Part shown: positions 17,027 to 25,108 of the stretch, one piece after another | How positions within the stretch are numbered: position 1 is the first letter of the stretch | How the letters are laid out: the number at the start of each line of letters is the position of its first letter | Assembly: GCA_016219275.1 (NCBI GenBank) | Contig: JACRBM010000071.1 | Location: 1-64,000 of the forward strand | Reading direction: 5' to 3' | DNA from: Chloroflexota bacterium | GTDB lineage: Bacteria > Chloroflexota > Anaerolineae > UBA4142 | DNA length: 64,000 bases | Position numbers and translations under genes: made by a program | The notes under the pieces: generated by a model | Told to the model about the DNA's origin: nothing | Database searches by the model: none | Seen by the model: only the letters and a program-made list of their open reading frames with translations

Positions 17027-17086
17027 GGACGCGGATTTGCGCGGATGAACGCGGATATATTTTTTCATCTGCGTTCATCCGCATTC
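17027..17086. repeat. GGGACGCGGAT dispersed repeat
   Basis: GGGACGCGGAT is followed by GCGGATGAAC and GCGGAT units and then a partial inverted copy (GCGTTCATCCGC). Related copies occur at 10506-10540 and 52719-52790. Confidence 0.8.
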
Positions 17087-17089
17087 GAT

Positions 17090-17407
17090 TTACTTGCCCA
17101 ACAACCAGTTAAAGAACCCTTGCGCCGCGCCGGGCGCGCTGGATTGTGCGACGTCGCGTCCCGCGCGCAGAAACTCGAACACGAAACCGGTGAAGAACGC
17201 GATGAACACACTCACCGCGAGCAAACGCACGAGACTTTTGATCTGGCGTTTGCCCTCGACGCTCTCCGTTACTTGTTCGCCCTGCGCGAAAAACAACCAG
17301 CCGAGCCGAAACAAAAAATAGAATGCGAGCAAGGTGAACAAAACGAACACGAGCGTGAGCGGCGAGGAGAAGTTTCCTTCGAGAATTTTTCCGATTAGTC
17401 CGGGCAT
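17090..17407 (-). CDS. Small two-span membrane protein, first gene of the secretion-like operon
   Basis: This 105-residue protein has two hydrophobic segments (about 16-37 and 62-83) separated by a charged cytoplasmic or periplasmic loop. Small membrane proteins such as VirB2, VirB3 or pilin-like TrbC often head type IV secretion operons. The topology fits loosely, but no family is recognisable. A promoter (TTGACC, 17 bp, TAAACT) and an AAGGAG ribosome-binding site precede it. Confidence 0.6.
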   Translation of the reverse strand: MPGLIGKILEGNFSSPLTLVFVLFTLLAFYFLFRLGWLFFAQGEQVTESVEGKRQIKSLVRLLAVSVFIAFFTGFVFEFLRAGRDVAQSSAPGAAQGFFNWLLGK

Positions 17408-17435
17408 GGGTGGCTCCTTTCGATTGTGCCGCGCA

Positions 17436-17464
17436 AGTTTATCACGCTAGTACGTTTCGGTCAA
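17436..17464 (-). promoter_or_regulatory. Promoter of the secretion-like/restriction operon
   Basis: On the minus strand, TTGACC (17464-17459) and TAAACT (17441-17436) are 17 bp apart. It lies back-to-back with the comEC promoter in a 141-bp intergenic region. Confidence 0.65.
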
Positions 17465-17483
17465 CCACACGTGAGGCGTCCGC

Positions 17484-17512
17484 TTGCGCGCGTCGAGAAA
17501 CTGGGTTAGAAT
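17484..17512 (+). promoter_or_regulatory. Promoter of comEC
   Basis: TTGCGC (17484-17489) and TAGAAT (17507-17512) are separated by 17 bp. The comEC ATG lies 37 bases downstream of the -10 box. Confidence 0.7.
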
Positions 17513-17548
17513 CGGCAGCGAAAATCCGCGCGCCTTCACGAGGTCACG

Positions 17549-19837
17549 ATGCTCCTCATCTATCTCGCGCTTGCGTTCGTGGTCGGCATTACTCTCTCAT
17601 CACTCATCGCGCTCCCCGCGCTGATCTGGGCGTGGTGGCTTTTCTTTCCGCTCGGTTTGCTCCTCATCTGGCGACGCGATCCTTGCCTCACCCGCGCGCA
17701 TCTTTGCCTGCTTTTGTTTCTCCTCGGCGCGCTGCGCCTGGCGCTCGCGCGACCCACGTTCGATGAAAACGCGCTCGTCGCGTGGAACGACAAAGGCGCG
17801 CGCGCGATGATCGGCGACGTAATTGACCCGCCCGAAATACGCGATTACTCGACCCAGGTTCGTATCGCGATCACGCGCGTGCGCATCGGCAACGATTGGT
17901 GCGCGGTGAATGGACTCGCACTCGTCAACGCGCCGCGCGAGTCCGACGTGCGGTACGGCGACCGCATCCAGATTTACGGCGAGCCGACCACACCGCCAGA
18001 ATTTGAAGACTGGTCGTACAAAGAGTACCTCGCGCGACAAGGCATTCATTCGCTCGTCCGCATCTACAGCGGCGTGAAAACGCTCGAACGCGACCAGGGC
18101 AATCCGTTCTTCGCCGCGCTCTACGCGGTGCGCGACCGCGCACACGATACGATTCTCGCGATTTTCCCGGAACCGTCGGCATCGCTCCTCGCCGGGATTT
18201 TGCTCGGCGTCGAGTCCGGCATTCCGCGCGAGTTGAACAACGCGTTTAGCGCGACCAACACCGCGCACATTATCGCGATTTCCGGGTTTAATATCGCGAT
18301 CATCGCCGGGATTCTGACGCAACTTGCCGGACGCGTGACGAAACGCGGCGCGACGTTCATCGTGATTGCGGGACTCGTCGCGTACACGCTCTTCGTCGGC
18401 GCAAGCGCGTCGGTCGTGCGCGCGGCGGTGATGGGTTCGCTCTCCGTGCTCGCGCGCGCGTTGCATCGCCCGAACGACGCACTCAACGCGCTCGCCGCGT
18501 CCGCCATCGCGATGACCGCGTGGGATCCGTTCACACTGTACGACATGGGGTTTCAACTCAGTTTCCTCGCGACCCTGGGTTTGATTTTGTACGTCACACC
18601 GCTCACGCGCGCGTTTGAAAACATGTTCACACGATTCACGTCGAGCGCCCGCGCGAAACAAATCGTCGGCGCGTTGAGCGATTCACTCATCGTCACGCTC
18701 GCCGCACAAATCACAACGACGCCGCTCATCGTCTTTGCGTTCCACCGTTTTTCCCCGGTCGGCTTGCTCGCGAATTTTCTCGTGCTCTGGGTGCAGCCCG
18801 CGGTGATGCTCTTGGGCGGCACCGCCACGCTCGTCGCGCTGATCGTGCAACCGGTCGGTCAGGTGCTCGCGTGGCTCGCATTGCCGTTCCTCGAATGGAC
18901 GATTCGGGTCGTGCAAACGATTGCCGCGTTGCCCGTTCCCGCGATGGAAATCGGGCGCTTGGATGTACTCGCGCTGTTTTTGTGTTACGCGATTATTTTT
19001 GGCGCGACGCTCGTGGATTGGCGCGCACTGCGCGAACGCATCGGATTGCAACCAGCCATCGCGTTGAGTGCGATGCTCGTGCTCGGCATCTGGGTGTGGA
19101 ATCTCGCGGTCACCGCGCCCGATGGCAAGACGCACGTGGTCTTTCTCGACGGCGGCGGCGCGGCGACGTTCATTCGCACGCCGAGCGGCGCGAAAATCTT
19201 GATTGACGGCGGCGAGTCGCCGAGTGCGACTGTCGCCGCGCTTGGTTCGCGTTTGCCATTCTGGGATCGCACGCTCGATTTGGTTGTGTTGACGAATGCG
19301 GACGACGCGCATCTCGCCGGTCTCGTCACCACATTAGAACGGTACGACGCACCGCGCGTCGTTCAAGTTGATTTGCCCGCCAAACCAAATGACGCGCAGA
19401 AAAAGTGGAACGATTTGCTCGCACAAAAACGCGTCGCGATTTTGTCCGCGCGCGATGGTGTACAGATCGCGCTTGACCGCGAGGTGACACTTGAAGTCGC
19501 CGGACTGGCAAACAACATTGCGTCCGCGCGTCTGCGCGCGGGTGGGAGTACGTTTTTGATCGCGGACAACGCGACGACGAACGACCAAGCAACATTCGTG
19601 CGTGAGATGACGGACGCGAGCACTGTGCTCGTCGCGCCAAAGAAAATCGCGCCGGAATTTTTCGGCGCGGTCAATCCGCAATTCGCGCTCGTGTTTGCCG
19701 GACGCACCGCACGCGACAAACCCTCACCCGATCTCCTCGCCACGCTCGCGCCCGCAACGATTCTCCGCACCGATGAACGCGGCGCGATTGAGTTCATCGT
19801 GGACGCGCAATCGCTCGCGGTCAAGACGGCGCGGTGA
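17549..19837 (+). CDS. comEC: ComEC/Rec2-family DNA uptake channel protein
   Basis: ComEC conducts single-stranded DNA across the cytoplasmic membrane during natural transformation. The 762-residue protein has N-terminal membrane segments and a DUF4131-like region. The Competence domain follows, with SLLAGILLGVESGIPRE and IIAISGFNIAIIAGILTQL, and then a C-terminal metallo-beta-lactamase-like domain (about 525 to the end). In that last domain the usual DVGQGDA is FLDGGGAATFI and the metal-binding THxDxDH motif has become TNADDAHLAGL. Metal-dependent nuclease activity is therefore doubtful. It is transcribed divergently from the secretion-like operon. Confidence 0.92.
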   Translation: MLLIYLALAFVVGITLSSLIALPALIWAWWLFFPLGLLLIWRRDPCLTRAHLCLLLFLLGALRLALARPTFDENALVAWNDKGARAMIGDVIDPPEIRDYSTQVRIAITRVRIGNDWCAVNGLALVNAPRESDVRYGDRIQIYGEPTTPPEFEDWSYKEYLARQGIHSLVRIYSGVKTLERDQGNPFFAALYAVRDRAHDTILAIFPEPSASLLAGILLGVESGIPRELNNAFSATNTAHIIAISGFNIAIIAGILTQLAGRVTKRGATFIVIAGLVAYTLFVGASASVVRAAVMGSLSVLARALHRPNDALNALAASAIAMTAWDPFTLYDMGFQLSFLATLGLILYVTPLTRAFENMFTRFTSSARAKQIVGALSDSLIVTLAAQITTTPLIVFAFHRFSPVGLLANFLVLWVQPAVMLLGGTATLVALIVQPVGQVLAWLALPFLEWTIRVVQTIAALPVPAMEIGRLDVLALFLCYAIIFGATLVDWRALRERIGLQPAIALSAMLVLGIWVWNLAVTAPDGKTHVVFLDGGGAATFIRTPSGAKILIDGGESPSATVAALGSRLPFWDRTLDLVVLTNADDAHLAGLVTTLERYDAPRVVQVDLPAKPNDAQKKWNDLLAQKRVAILSARDGVQIALDREVTLEVAGLANNIASARLRAGGSTFLIADNATTNDQATFVREMTDASTVLVAPKKIAPEFFGAVNPQFALVFAGRTARDKPSPDLLATLAPATILRTDERGAIEFIVDAQSLAVKTAR

Positions 19838-19850
19838 TTTTTGCCCCCCT

Positions 19851-19879
19851 TTGACACACTCGCCGCGCCGTGCTATCAT
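19851..19879 (+). promoter_or_regulatory. Promoter of pepF
   Basis: TTGACA (19851-19856), a 17-bp spacer and TATCAT (19874-19879) form a near-consensus promoter. An AAGGAG ribosome-binding site follows at 19902, before the ATG at 19915. Confidence 0.8.
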
Positions 19880-19914
19880 CGTGCGCGTTTCCAAATTTCC
19901 CAAGGAGTGGACAA

Positions 19915-21711
19915 ATGTCTTCTGCACCATTCAAGCCAGGTCGCTGGAATCTAAACGATATTCTGCCCGCGACAAGCGGTCCCGAGTTTGATGCCATTGT
20001 TGACGACCTCAAAGCGCGTGTCACCAACTTTGAAACGCATCGCGCGAAATTGTCCGACGAAATGGACGCACCCGAGTTTCTCGCGATTCTGCGCGAGTAC
20101 GAATCGCTCAACACGGTCGCGCGGCGACTCGGCGCGTACAGTGGACTGTGGTTTTCCGAAGACACGCAATCGAGCGCGGCGCTGACGTTTCAACTGAGCA
20201 CGCGCCAAATGCTCACCGAGTTGGGCAATCGCACGCTGTTCTTTTCGCTGTGGTGGAAAACACTGCGCGACGATGCGGCGGCGCGCTTGATGCAAAATTC
20301 CGGCGACCTACGCTACTATCTCGAAAGCGAGCGACTGTTCAAGCCGCACACGCTCACCGAACCAGAAGAAAAAGTGATCAACCTAAAAGACGTGAACGGC
20401 ATGGATGGTTTGATCACGCTGTACTCGATGCTGACGAACGCGTACGAGTTCAACTTGAAAGTCAATGGCAAAACGAAAAAACTGACGCGTGAAGCGTTGA
20501 TGATGTACGTGCGCGATCCAGACCCAGCGATTCGCGCGGCGGCGTACCGCGAATTGTATCGCGTGTTCAGCGCGCACGGCAAACCGCTCGCGCAAATCTA
20601 CGCGTATCGCGCGCAGGATTGGCGCACCGAGCAAGTGCAACTCCGCAAATTCGCGTCGCCCATGGCGGTACGCAACATCTCGAACGATATTCCCGACGCG
20701 GCGGTGGACACGATGCTCGATGTGATTCGCGCGAACGCGCCGGTGTTCCAACGTTATTTCAAACAAAAAGCCAAATGGTTGGGCGTGCGTAAATTGCGCC
20801 GCTACGACATCTACGCGCCGCTCGCGTCGTCCGACAAAAAATATCCGTATAACAAGTCCGTGGAGATGGTGCTCGATAGTTTCAACGCATTCTCGCCGGT
20901 GATCGCGAACCACGCGCGCCGCGTGTTCGAGGAACAACACGTGGACTCGGAAATCCGCAAGGGCAAAGCGAGCGGCGCGTTCTGCGCGAGCGTTCTGCCA
21001 GGCATGGCGCCGTTCGTGTTGCTCAACTATACCGGCAAGGCGCGCGATGTCGCGACGATGGCGCACGAGTTCGGTCACGCGATTCACGCGTTGCTCGCCA
21101 GCGAACATTCCGTGCTGACCTTTCACTCGGCATTGCCGCTCGCCGAGACCGCGTCCGTGTTCGGTGAAATGTTGCTCACGGAAAAATTGCTCGCGCACGA
21201 AAAGAACGCAGACGTGCGCCGCGATATTCTCGCGACGAAATTGGATGACACGTACGCAACCGTGCTGCGGCAGGCGTTCTTTGTGCTGTTCGAGCGCGAC
21301 GCGCACGAATTGATCGCGCAGGGCAAATCGGTCGAAGAACTGAACGCGCGCTATCTCGAAAATCTGCACGCGCAATTCGGCGATGCGGTGGATGTGAGCC
21401 AGGAATTTCAATGGGAGTGGGTCAGTATCCCGCATTTCTATCACACCCCATTCTACGTGTACGCGTACAGTTTTGGAAATCTGTTGACGCTCGCGCTGTA
21501 CAAACAGTACCGCAAAGAAGGCGACGCGTTCAAGCCGCGCTATTTGAAACTCTTGACGTACGGTGGTTCGGCGAGTCCGGCGCATATGCTCGCCGAAGCC
21601 GGGATTGATATGACCTCCAAGTCATTCTGGCAAGGCGGATTTGACGTGATCGCCGAGTGGATGAACGAACTCGAAGCCCTGCCGACGAAGAAGCACGCGC
21701 GGAAGACCTAA
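19915..21711 (+). CDS. pepF: M3-family oligoendopeptidase F
   Basis: The 598-residue zinc metallopeptidase carries the HExxH zinc motif in MAHEFGHAIHALL (about 384-388) and the downstream glutamate in a SVFGEMLLTEKLL helix, as in M3B oligoendopeptidases. The long helical N-terminal lobe encloses the active site so that only short peptides enter. The ATG at 19915 is preferred to an earlier in-frame codon because it follows the promoter and a good ribosome-binding site. It should act in the cytoplasm in peptide turnover. A strong hairpin follows the stop at 21719-21759. Confidence 0.95.
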   Translation: MSSAPFKPGRWNLNDILPATSGPEFDAIVDDLKARVTNFETHRAKLSDEMDAPEFLAILREYESLNTVARRLGAYSGLWFSEDTQSSAALTFQLSTRQMLTELGNRTLFFSLWWKTLRDDAAARLMQNSGDLRYYLESERLFKPHTLTEPEEKVINLKDVNGMDGLITLYSMLTNAYEFNLKVNGKTKKLTREALMMYVRDPDPAIRAAAYRELYRVFSAHGKPLAQIYAYRAQDWRTEQVQLRKFASPMAVRNISNDIPDAAVDTMLDVIRANAPVFQRYFKQKAKWLGVRKLRRYDIYAPLASSDKKYPYNKSVEMVLDSFNAFSPVIANHARRVFEEQHVDSEIRKGKASGAFCASVLPGMAPFVLLNYTGKARDVATMAHEFGHAIHALLASEHSVLTFHSALPLAETASVFGEMLLTEKLLAHEKNADVRRDILATKLDDTYATVLRQAFFVLFERDAHELIAQGKSVEELNARYLENLHAQFGDAVDVSQEFQWEWVSIPHFYHTPFYVYAYSFGNLLTLALYKQYRKEGDAFKPRYLKLLTYGGSASPAHMLAEAGIDMTSKSFWQGGFDVIAEWMNELEALPTKKHARKT

Positions 21712-21718
21712 TATGCAA

Positions 21719-21759
21719 CACGCCCTACGCAATTCGTGTTATGGATTGCGTAGGGCGTG
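21719..21759. repeat. 15-bp perfect hairpin after pepF
   Basis: CACGCCCTACGCAAT (21719-21733) pairs with ATTGCGTAGGGCGTG (21745-21759) across an 11-base loop. A CTTTG follows rather than a T-run. It could stop transcription or stabilise the pepF mRNA end, but its GTAGGGCG type is also common as a dispersed repeat. Confidence 0.75.
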
Positions 21760-21761
21760 CT

Positions 21762-21790
21762 TTGCGCCGCGTTCCAAGTTGGTGTAAAAT
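21762..21790 (+). promoter_or_regulatory. Promoter of the FAH-family gene
   Basis: TTGCGC (21762-21767), a 17-bp spacer and TAAAAT (21785-21790) precede a GGAGG ribosome-binding site and the ATG at 21824. Confidence 0.65.
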
Positions 21791-21823
21791 CGGCACGCGA
21801 TACACGACACGGCTGGAGGCAGA

Positions 21824-22741
21824 ATGAAACTCGTGACCTTTCAAGTCGCCGGCGAAACACATTGGGGCGCTCTGCGCGGCGAAAATGTGATTGACCTCAA
21901 TCTCGCGCGCGCGATGTTTCTCGCGGCGCATGGACAAGAGATTCAGTACCTCGCGCACGACGCGCTCGCGTTCATCGGCAAGGGCGAGGACGCGTGGGAC
22001 GCGGCGAATGAGACGCTCGAATTTCTCGGCAGCCGCGCGGTGGATGGGATTGTGTTTCCGCTGCACGCGGTAAAATTGCTCGCGCCGATTCTGACCGCGC
22101 CGAAAATCATCGCGATCGGTTTGAACTATGGTTCGCATCGGCAAGAGCAAGATATTCTGGAGCAAGAAGAATTCCTGCCGATTCTGTTCCCCAAGTTTCC
22201 AAACTCGATCACCGGACCCGACGCGCCGGTAACCTGGGACGCGACGCTGACAAAAAAAGTGGATTACGAAGCCGAGCTGGGCGTCATCATCGGCAAACGC
22301 GCGCATCGCGTTTCCGAGGTCGAGGCGCTCGAATTCGTGTTCGGATATTGCAATCTCAATGACATCAGTTCGCGCGATTTGCAGTTTCATCCGAAAAGCG
22401 GCGGACAATGGGGCTGGGGTAAATCGCTCGACACGTTCTGCCCGATCGGTCCGTTCATCGCGACGCGCGATGAAATCGCCGATCCGCAAAATCTCGCGAT
22501 CAAATGCTGGGTCAACGGCGAGGCGCGTCAGGATTCGCACACGAGCAACATGATCAACGGCGTCGCCAAGTTGATTTCGTTCATCTCCCAGGGCATCACC
22601 TTGATGCCCGGCGATCTTATCGCGAGCGGCACACCGTCCGGCGTCGGACACTTTGCGTTGCCGCCAGTGTACTTGAAACCGGGCGATGTGGTCACTGTCG
22701 AGGTCGAAGGACTGGGACGACTGACGAATACGATTGTGTAG
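21824..22741 (+). CDS. Fumarylacetoacetate hydrolase-family protein
   Basis: The 305-residue product has the FAH fold with the metal-binding acids in VDYEAELGVIIG and the following YCNLNDISSRDLQF segment. The C-terminal loop DLIASGTPSGVGHF is typical of the family. Members hydrolyse or decarboxylate 2,4-dioxo or acylpyruvate compounds, including oxaloacetate and ring-cleavage products of aromatics; the real substrate cannot be told from sequence. It has its own promoter and is followed by two stem-loops at 22737-22763 and 22772-22810. Confidence 0.92.
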   Translation: MKLVTFQVAGETHWGALRGENVIDLNLARAMFLAAHGQEIQYLAHDALAFIGKGEDAWDAANETLEFLGSRAVDGIVFPLHAVKLLAPILTAPKIIAIGLNYGSHRQEQDILEQEEFLPILFPKFPNSITGPDAPVTWDATLTKKVDYEAELGVIIGKRAHRVSEVEALEFVFGYCNLNDISSRDLQFHPKSGGQWGWGKSLDTFCPIGPFIATRDEIADPQNLAIKCWVNGEARQDSHTSNMINGVAKLISFISQGITLMPGDLIASGTPSGVGHFALPPVYLKPGDVVTVEVEGLGRLTNTIV

Positions 22742-22810
22742 GGAACGGACGCTGTTCCGTTCCGGCAAGAGAGAATCCAGGTTTCCCCGAAGGGGAGCAA
22801 CCTGGATTCT
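22737..22810. repeat. Two tandem hairpins between FAH and amidotransferase genes
   Basis: The first hairpin pairs GGAACGGA (22742) with TCCGTTCC (22756). The second pairs AGAATCCAGGTT (22772-22783) with AACCTGGATTCT (22799-22810), with an inner CCCC/GGGG stem. The second belongs to the same family as the hairpin at 5718-5759. Confidence 0.8.
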
Positions 22811-22839
22811 GGCGAATGTATTAACGGAAAGGATTTGCA

Positions 22840-23577
22840 TTGAAACCCCTGATTGGCATTCCCACGCGCACGCTTAAAGCGAGCGATTGCATAGACGGCA
22901 TTCCGCGTTTTGGCATGAACGAGACGTACACGCGCGCCATCGCCCGTGCCGGCGGCGCGCCGGTGTTGATTCCGCTCAATCTGAGCGACGACACATTGCG
23001 CGCGATTTTCGCGCGGCTCGACGGCGTACTCTTTCCCGGCGGCGTAGATGTGCACCCCAACGTGTACGGCGAATCGGTCGAACCGTTCTGCGGTGAGATT
23101 GATCCCGCGCGCGATACGGTCGAACTGAATCTCGCGCAATGGGCGCTCGCCGAACAAAAACCGATTCTGGGAATTTGTCGCGGCATCCAATTGATCAACA
23201 TCGCGGCGGGCGGTTCACTGCACCAAGACATTGACGCCCAGGTCGCGAATCCGCTGCGCCATCCACATCAAAAAGGTAATCCGTACAACTACCTCGCGCA
23301 CGCGGTCGAGATTGATCCGCGCTCGACGCTCGGACGCGCGCTCGGCGCGACCCAGGTTCAGGTGAATAGTCTGCACCATCAAGCGTTGAAACAAGTCGCG
23401 CCCGGTTTCCACATCGTCGCGCGCGCGCCCGATGGCATCGTCGAAGGCATCGAGGCGGACAACGGCAATTTTGCGGTCGCCGTACAGTTTCACCCGGAAT
23501 GGTTGCAGGACGACGACGCGCGGATGCTCGAACTTTTTCGCGCGTTCGTCACAGCAAGTAATGGGAGCACTGGATGA
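22840..23577 (+). CDS. Class I glutamine amidotransferase, PuuD-like (peptidase C26)
   Basis: The 245-residue protein has the nucleophile elbow ILGICRGIQLINIAAGG (cysteine about 113), a late VQFHPEW giving the catalytic His and Glu, and the oxyanion region LFPGGVDVHP. These are features of gamma-glutamyl-GABA hydrolases and related stand-alone amidotransferases that cleave gamma-glutamyl amides. The start is a TTG preceded by GGAAAGGA. The gene overlaps the TPR-protein gene by four bases (ATGA), so the two are co-translated. Substrate identity is not fixed by sequence. Confidence 0.9.
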   Translation: MKPLIGIPTRTLKASDCIDGIPRFGMNETYTRAIARAGGAPVLIPLNLSDDTLRAIFARLDGVLFPGGVDVHPNVYGESVEPFCGEIDPARDTVELNLAQWALAEQKPILGICRGIQLINIAAGGSLHQDIDAQVANPLRHPHQKGNPYNYLAHAVEIDPRSTLGRALGATQVQVNSLHHQALKQVAPGFHIVARAPDGIVEGIEADNGNFAVAVQFHPEWLQDDDARMLELFRAFVTASNGSTG

Positions 23578-25082
23578 ACGTGCAGGAAATGGAGCGTCGG
23601 TTTTTCGAACTGAAAGGCAAGTTCGATGTCGGCGCGATGAGCGAAGACGATTTCAAATCCGAGATCGCGACACTGCGATTTCAAGACAAACAAAATCGCT
23701 GGTGGATGATTGGCGCGCAAAGCGGCAAGTGGTACATGAACGACGGCGCGCGCTGGCTCCCCGGCACGCCGCCGGTAGATGAACCGCCGCAGCCCGAAAC
23801 GCCGAAGGAATCCATCGAGTCTGTCGCCATATCGCCGCGCATGGACGCGCCCGCCAGTCCCGAACATCTTACGACCGGACTGGTCACGCGCACGCCGGCG
23901 CCGCTCGTCACACCACCATCCGCCCGCGCCGCCCATCTCCCGCGCGCGTTGCCCTCGCTTGCGTTGACCGGACCTCTGCTCATCATCGTCGCCGCGCTTG
24001 CCGCGCTCATCGTCGTGTTGATCGCGTGGCTCGTGATTGATCTCGCCGTGCCGACCAAACCGATCAGCAGTTTTTTCGCGCAGGTGACCAATCGCACGCC
24101 CGCGGCGGTCGTCCCGACCTCTGCGACCCCGCCCGCCGCGACAAGCAACATTGGCATGTTCCTCGCGCAAGGCGATAAACTGCTCGCCGAAAGTCGCGTG
24201 GATGCCGCGATCACCCAGTATCAAACCGCGTCACAACTCGCGCCGACGAATCCCGCGCCGTTGACGCGCTGGTCACGCGCGTTGGCAATGCGCGGTCAAT
24301 TGCGCGAGGCGCTTGCCAAAGCGCAAGAAGCGATCGCGCGCGGCGCGGAAGACGCCGAAGCGAACGCGCAACTGTGTCGCGCGCAATTGTGGAACAATCA
24401 AGTCGAGGACGCGTTGCGGTCGTGCGAAAAAGCGATCAAGCTCGATGCGAAAAGCGCGAACGCGCACGCGTATCTCGCCGAAGCGTACTTGCACGCGGGA
24501 CGCAAGAACGACGCGACCGCGCAAGCGCAACTCGCGCTCCAACTTGCGCCGACGAGCGCCGAAGCGCAACGCGCGCAAGCCTGGGTCTTGACTCTGCAAG
24601 GGCAAAAAGAAAACGCGTTCGCCGCGTGGAAACAGACGACCGTCTTGGAGCCGGACTCGTACTTTCGCTTTTTCGAGTACGGCGAAGCATTGCGCGTCTA
24701 TCTCGGCAATCCGCTCGAAGCGATTCCCGCGTACGAAAAAGCGGTGGGCTTGTACGGCGCGTACATTCCGGCGATTCAACAATTGGGCTTAGCGCTGATC
24801 GAGGCGGACAAACCGTTGCAAGCCGTGCCGCATCTCCGCCGCGCGATCACGCTCGATCCGAACGACGCCGATTCGTACACGTACCTGGGTCTGGCGTTCG
24901 GCAAAGCGAATCAATGCGCGCAGGGCATTCCCTATTTTGATCTCGCGCTGAAACTCAACCCCAACAGTTCGCTCGCGCAACGCGGTTTGGCAGATTGCCG
25001 CGCCGGCAAAACGCCGGCGTTGCCGCCCGCAACACCGCCGGCAATCCCCGCGCTCGTGCCGACGCTCGGCGCGCCCAAGTAA
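23574..25082 (+). CDS. Membrane-anchored TPR-repeat protein
   Basis: The product has 502 residues. An N-terminal module (about 1-65, KFDVGAMSEDDFKSEIATLR then WWMIGAQSGKWYMNDGARW) looks like a short cytoplasmic domain common in Chloroflexi-type proteins. A Pro-rich linker and a membrane span at about 127-157 follow, and then at least six tetratricopeptide repeats to the end. TPRs bind partner proteins, so it is probably a scaffold. It is co-translated with the amidotransferase gene, but a joint function is unknown. Confidence 0.85.
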   Translation: MNVQEMERRFFELKGKFDVGAMSEDDFKSEIATLRFQDKQNRWWMIGAQSGKWYMNDGARWLPGTPPVDEPPQPETPKESIESVAISPRMDAPASPEHLTTGLVTRTPAPLVTPPSARAAHLPRALPSLALTGPLLIIVAALAALIVVLIAWLVIDLAVPTKPISSFFAQVTNRTPAAVVPTSATPPAATSNIGMFLAQGDKLLAESRVDAAITQYQTASQLAPTNPAPLTRWSRALAMRGQLREALAKAQEAIARGAEDAEANAQLCRAQLWNNQVEDALRSCEKAIKLDAKSANAHAYLAEAYLHAGRKNDATAQAQLALQLAPTSAEAQRAQAWVLTLQGQKENAFAAWKQTTVLEPDSYFRFFEYGEALRVYLGNPLEAIPAYEKAVGLYGAYIPAIQQLGLALIEADKPLQAVPHLRRAITLDPNDADSYTYLGLAFGKANQCAQGIPYFDLALKLNPNSSLAQRGLADCRAGKTPALPPATPPAIPALVPTLGAPK

Positions 25083-25108
25083 ACTCACCCTACTCGAAGG
25101 AGCAATGA

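Noticed and set aside
11515-17407. Calling the secretion-like operon a complete conjugative element
   Set aside because: No relaxase, coupling protein, pilin, integrase or attachment site was seen. Only VirB4-like and membrane components are supported.
20383-21585. Long open frame on the minus strand opposite pepF
   Set aside because: It mirrors a strong M3 peptidase gene in GC-rich DNA. The translation is rich in Arg and His without any recognisable domain.
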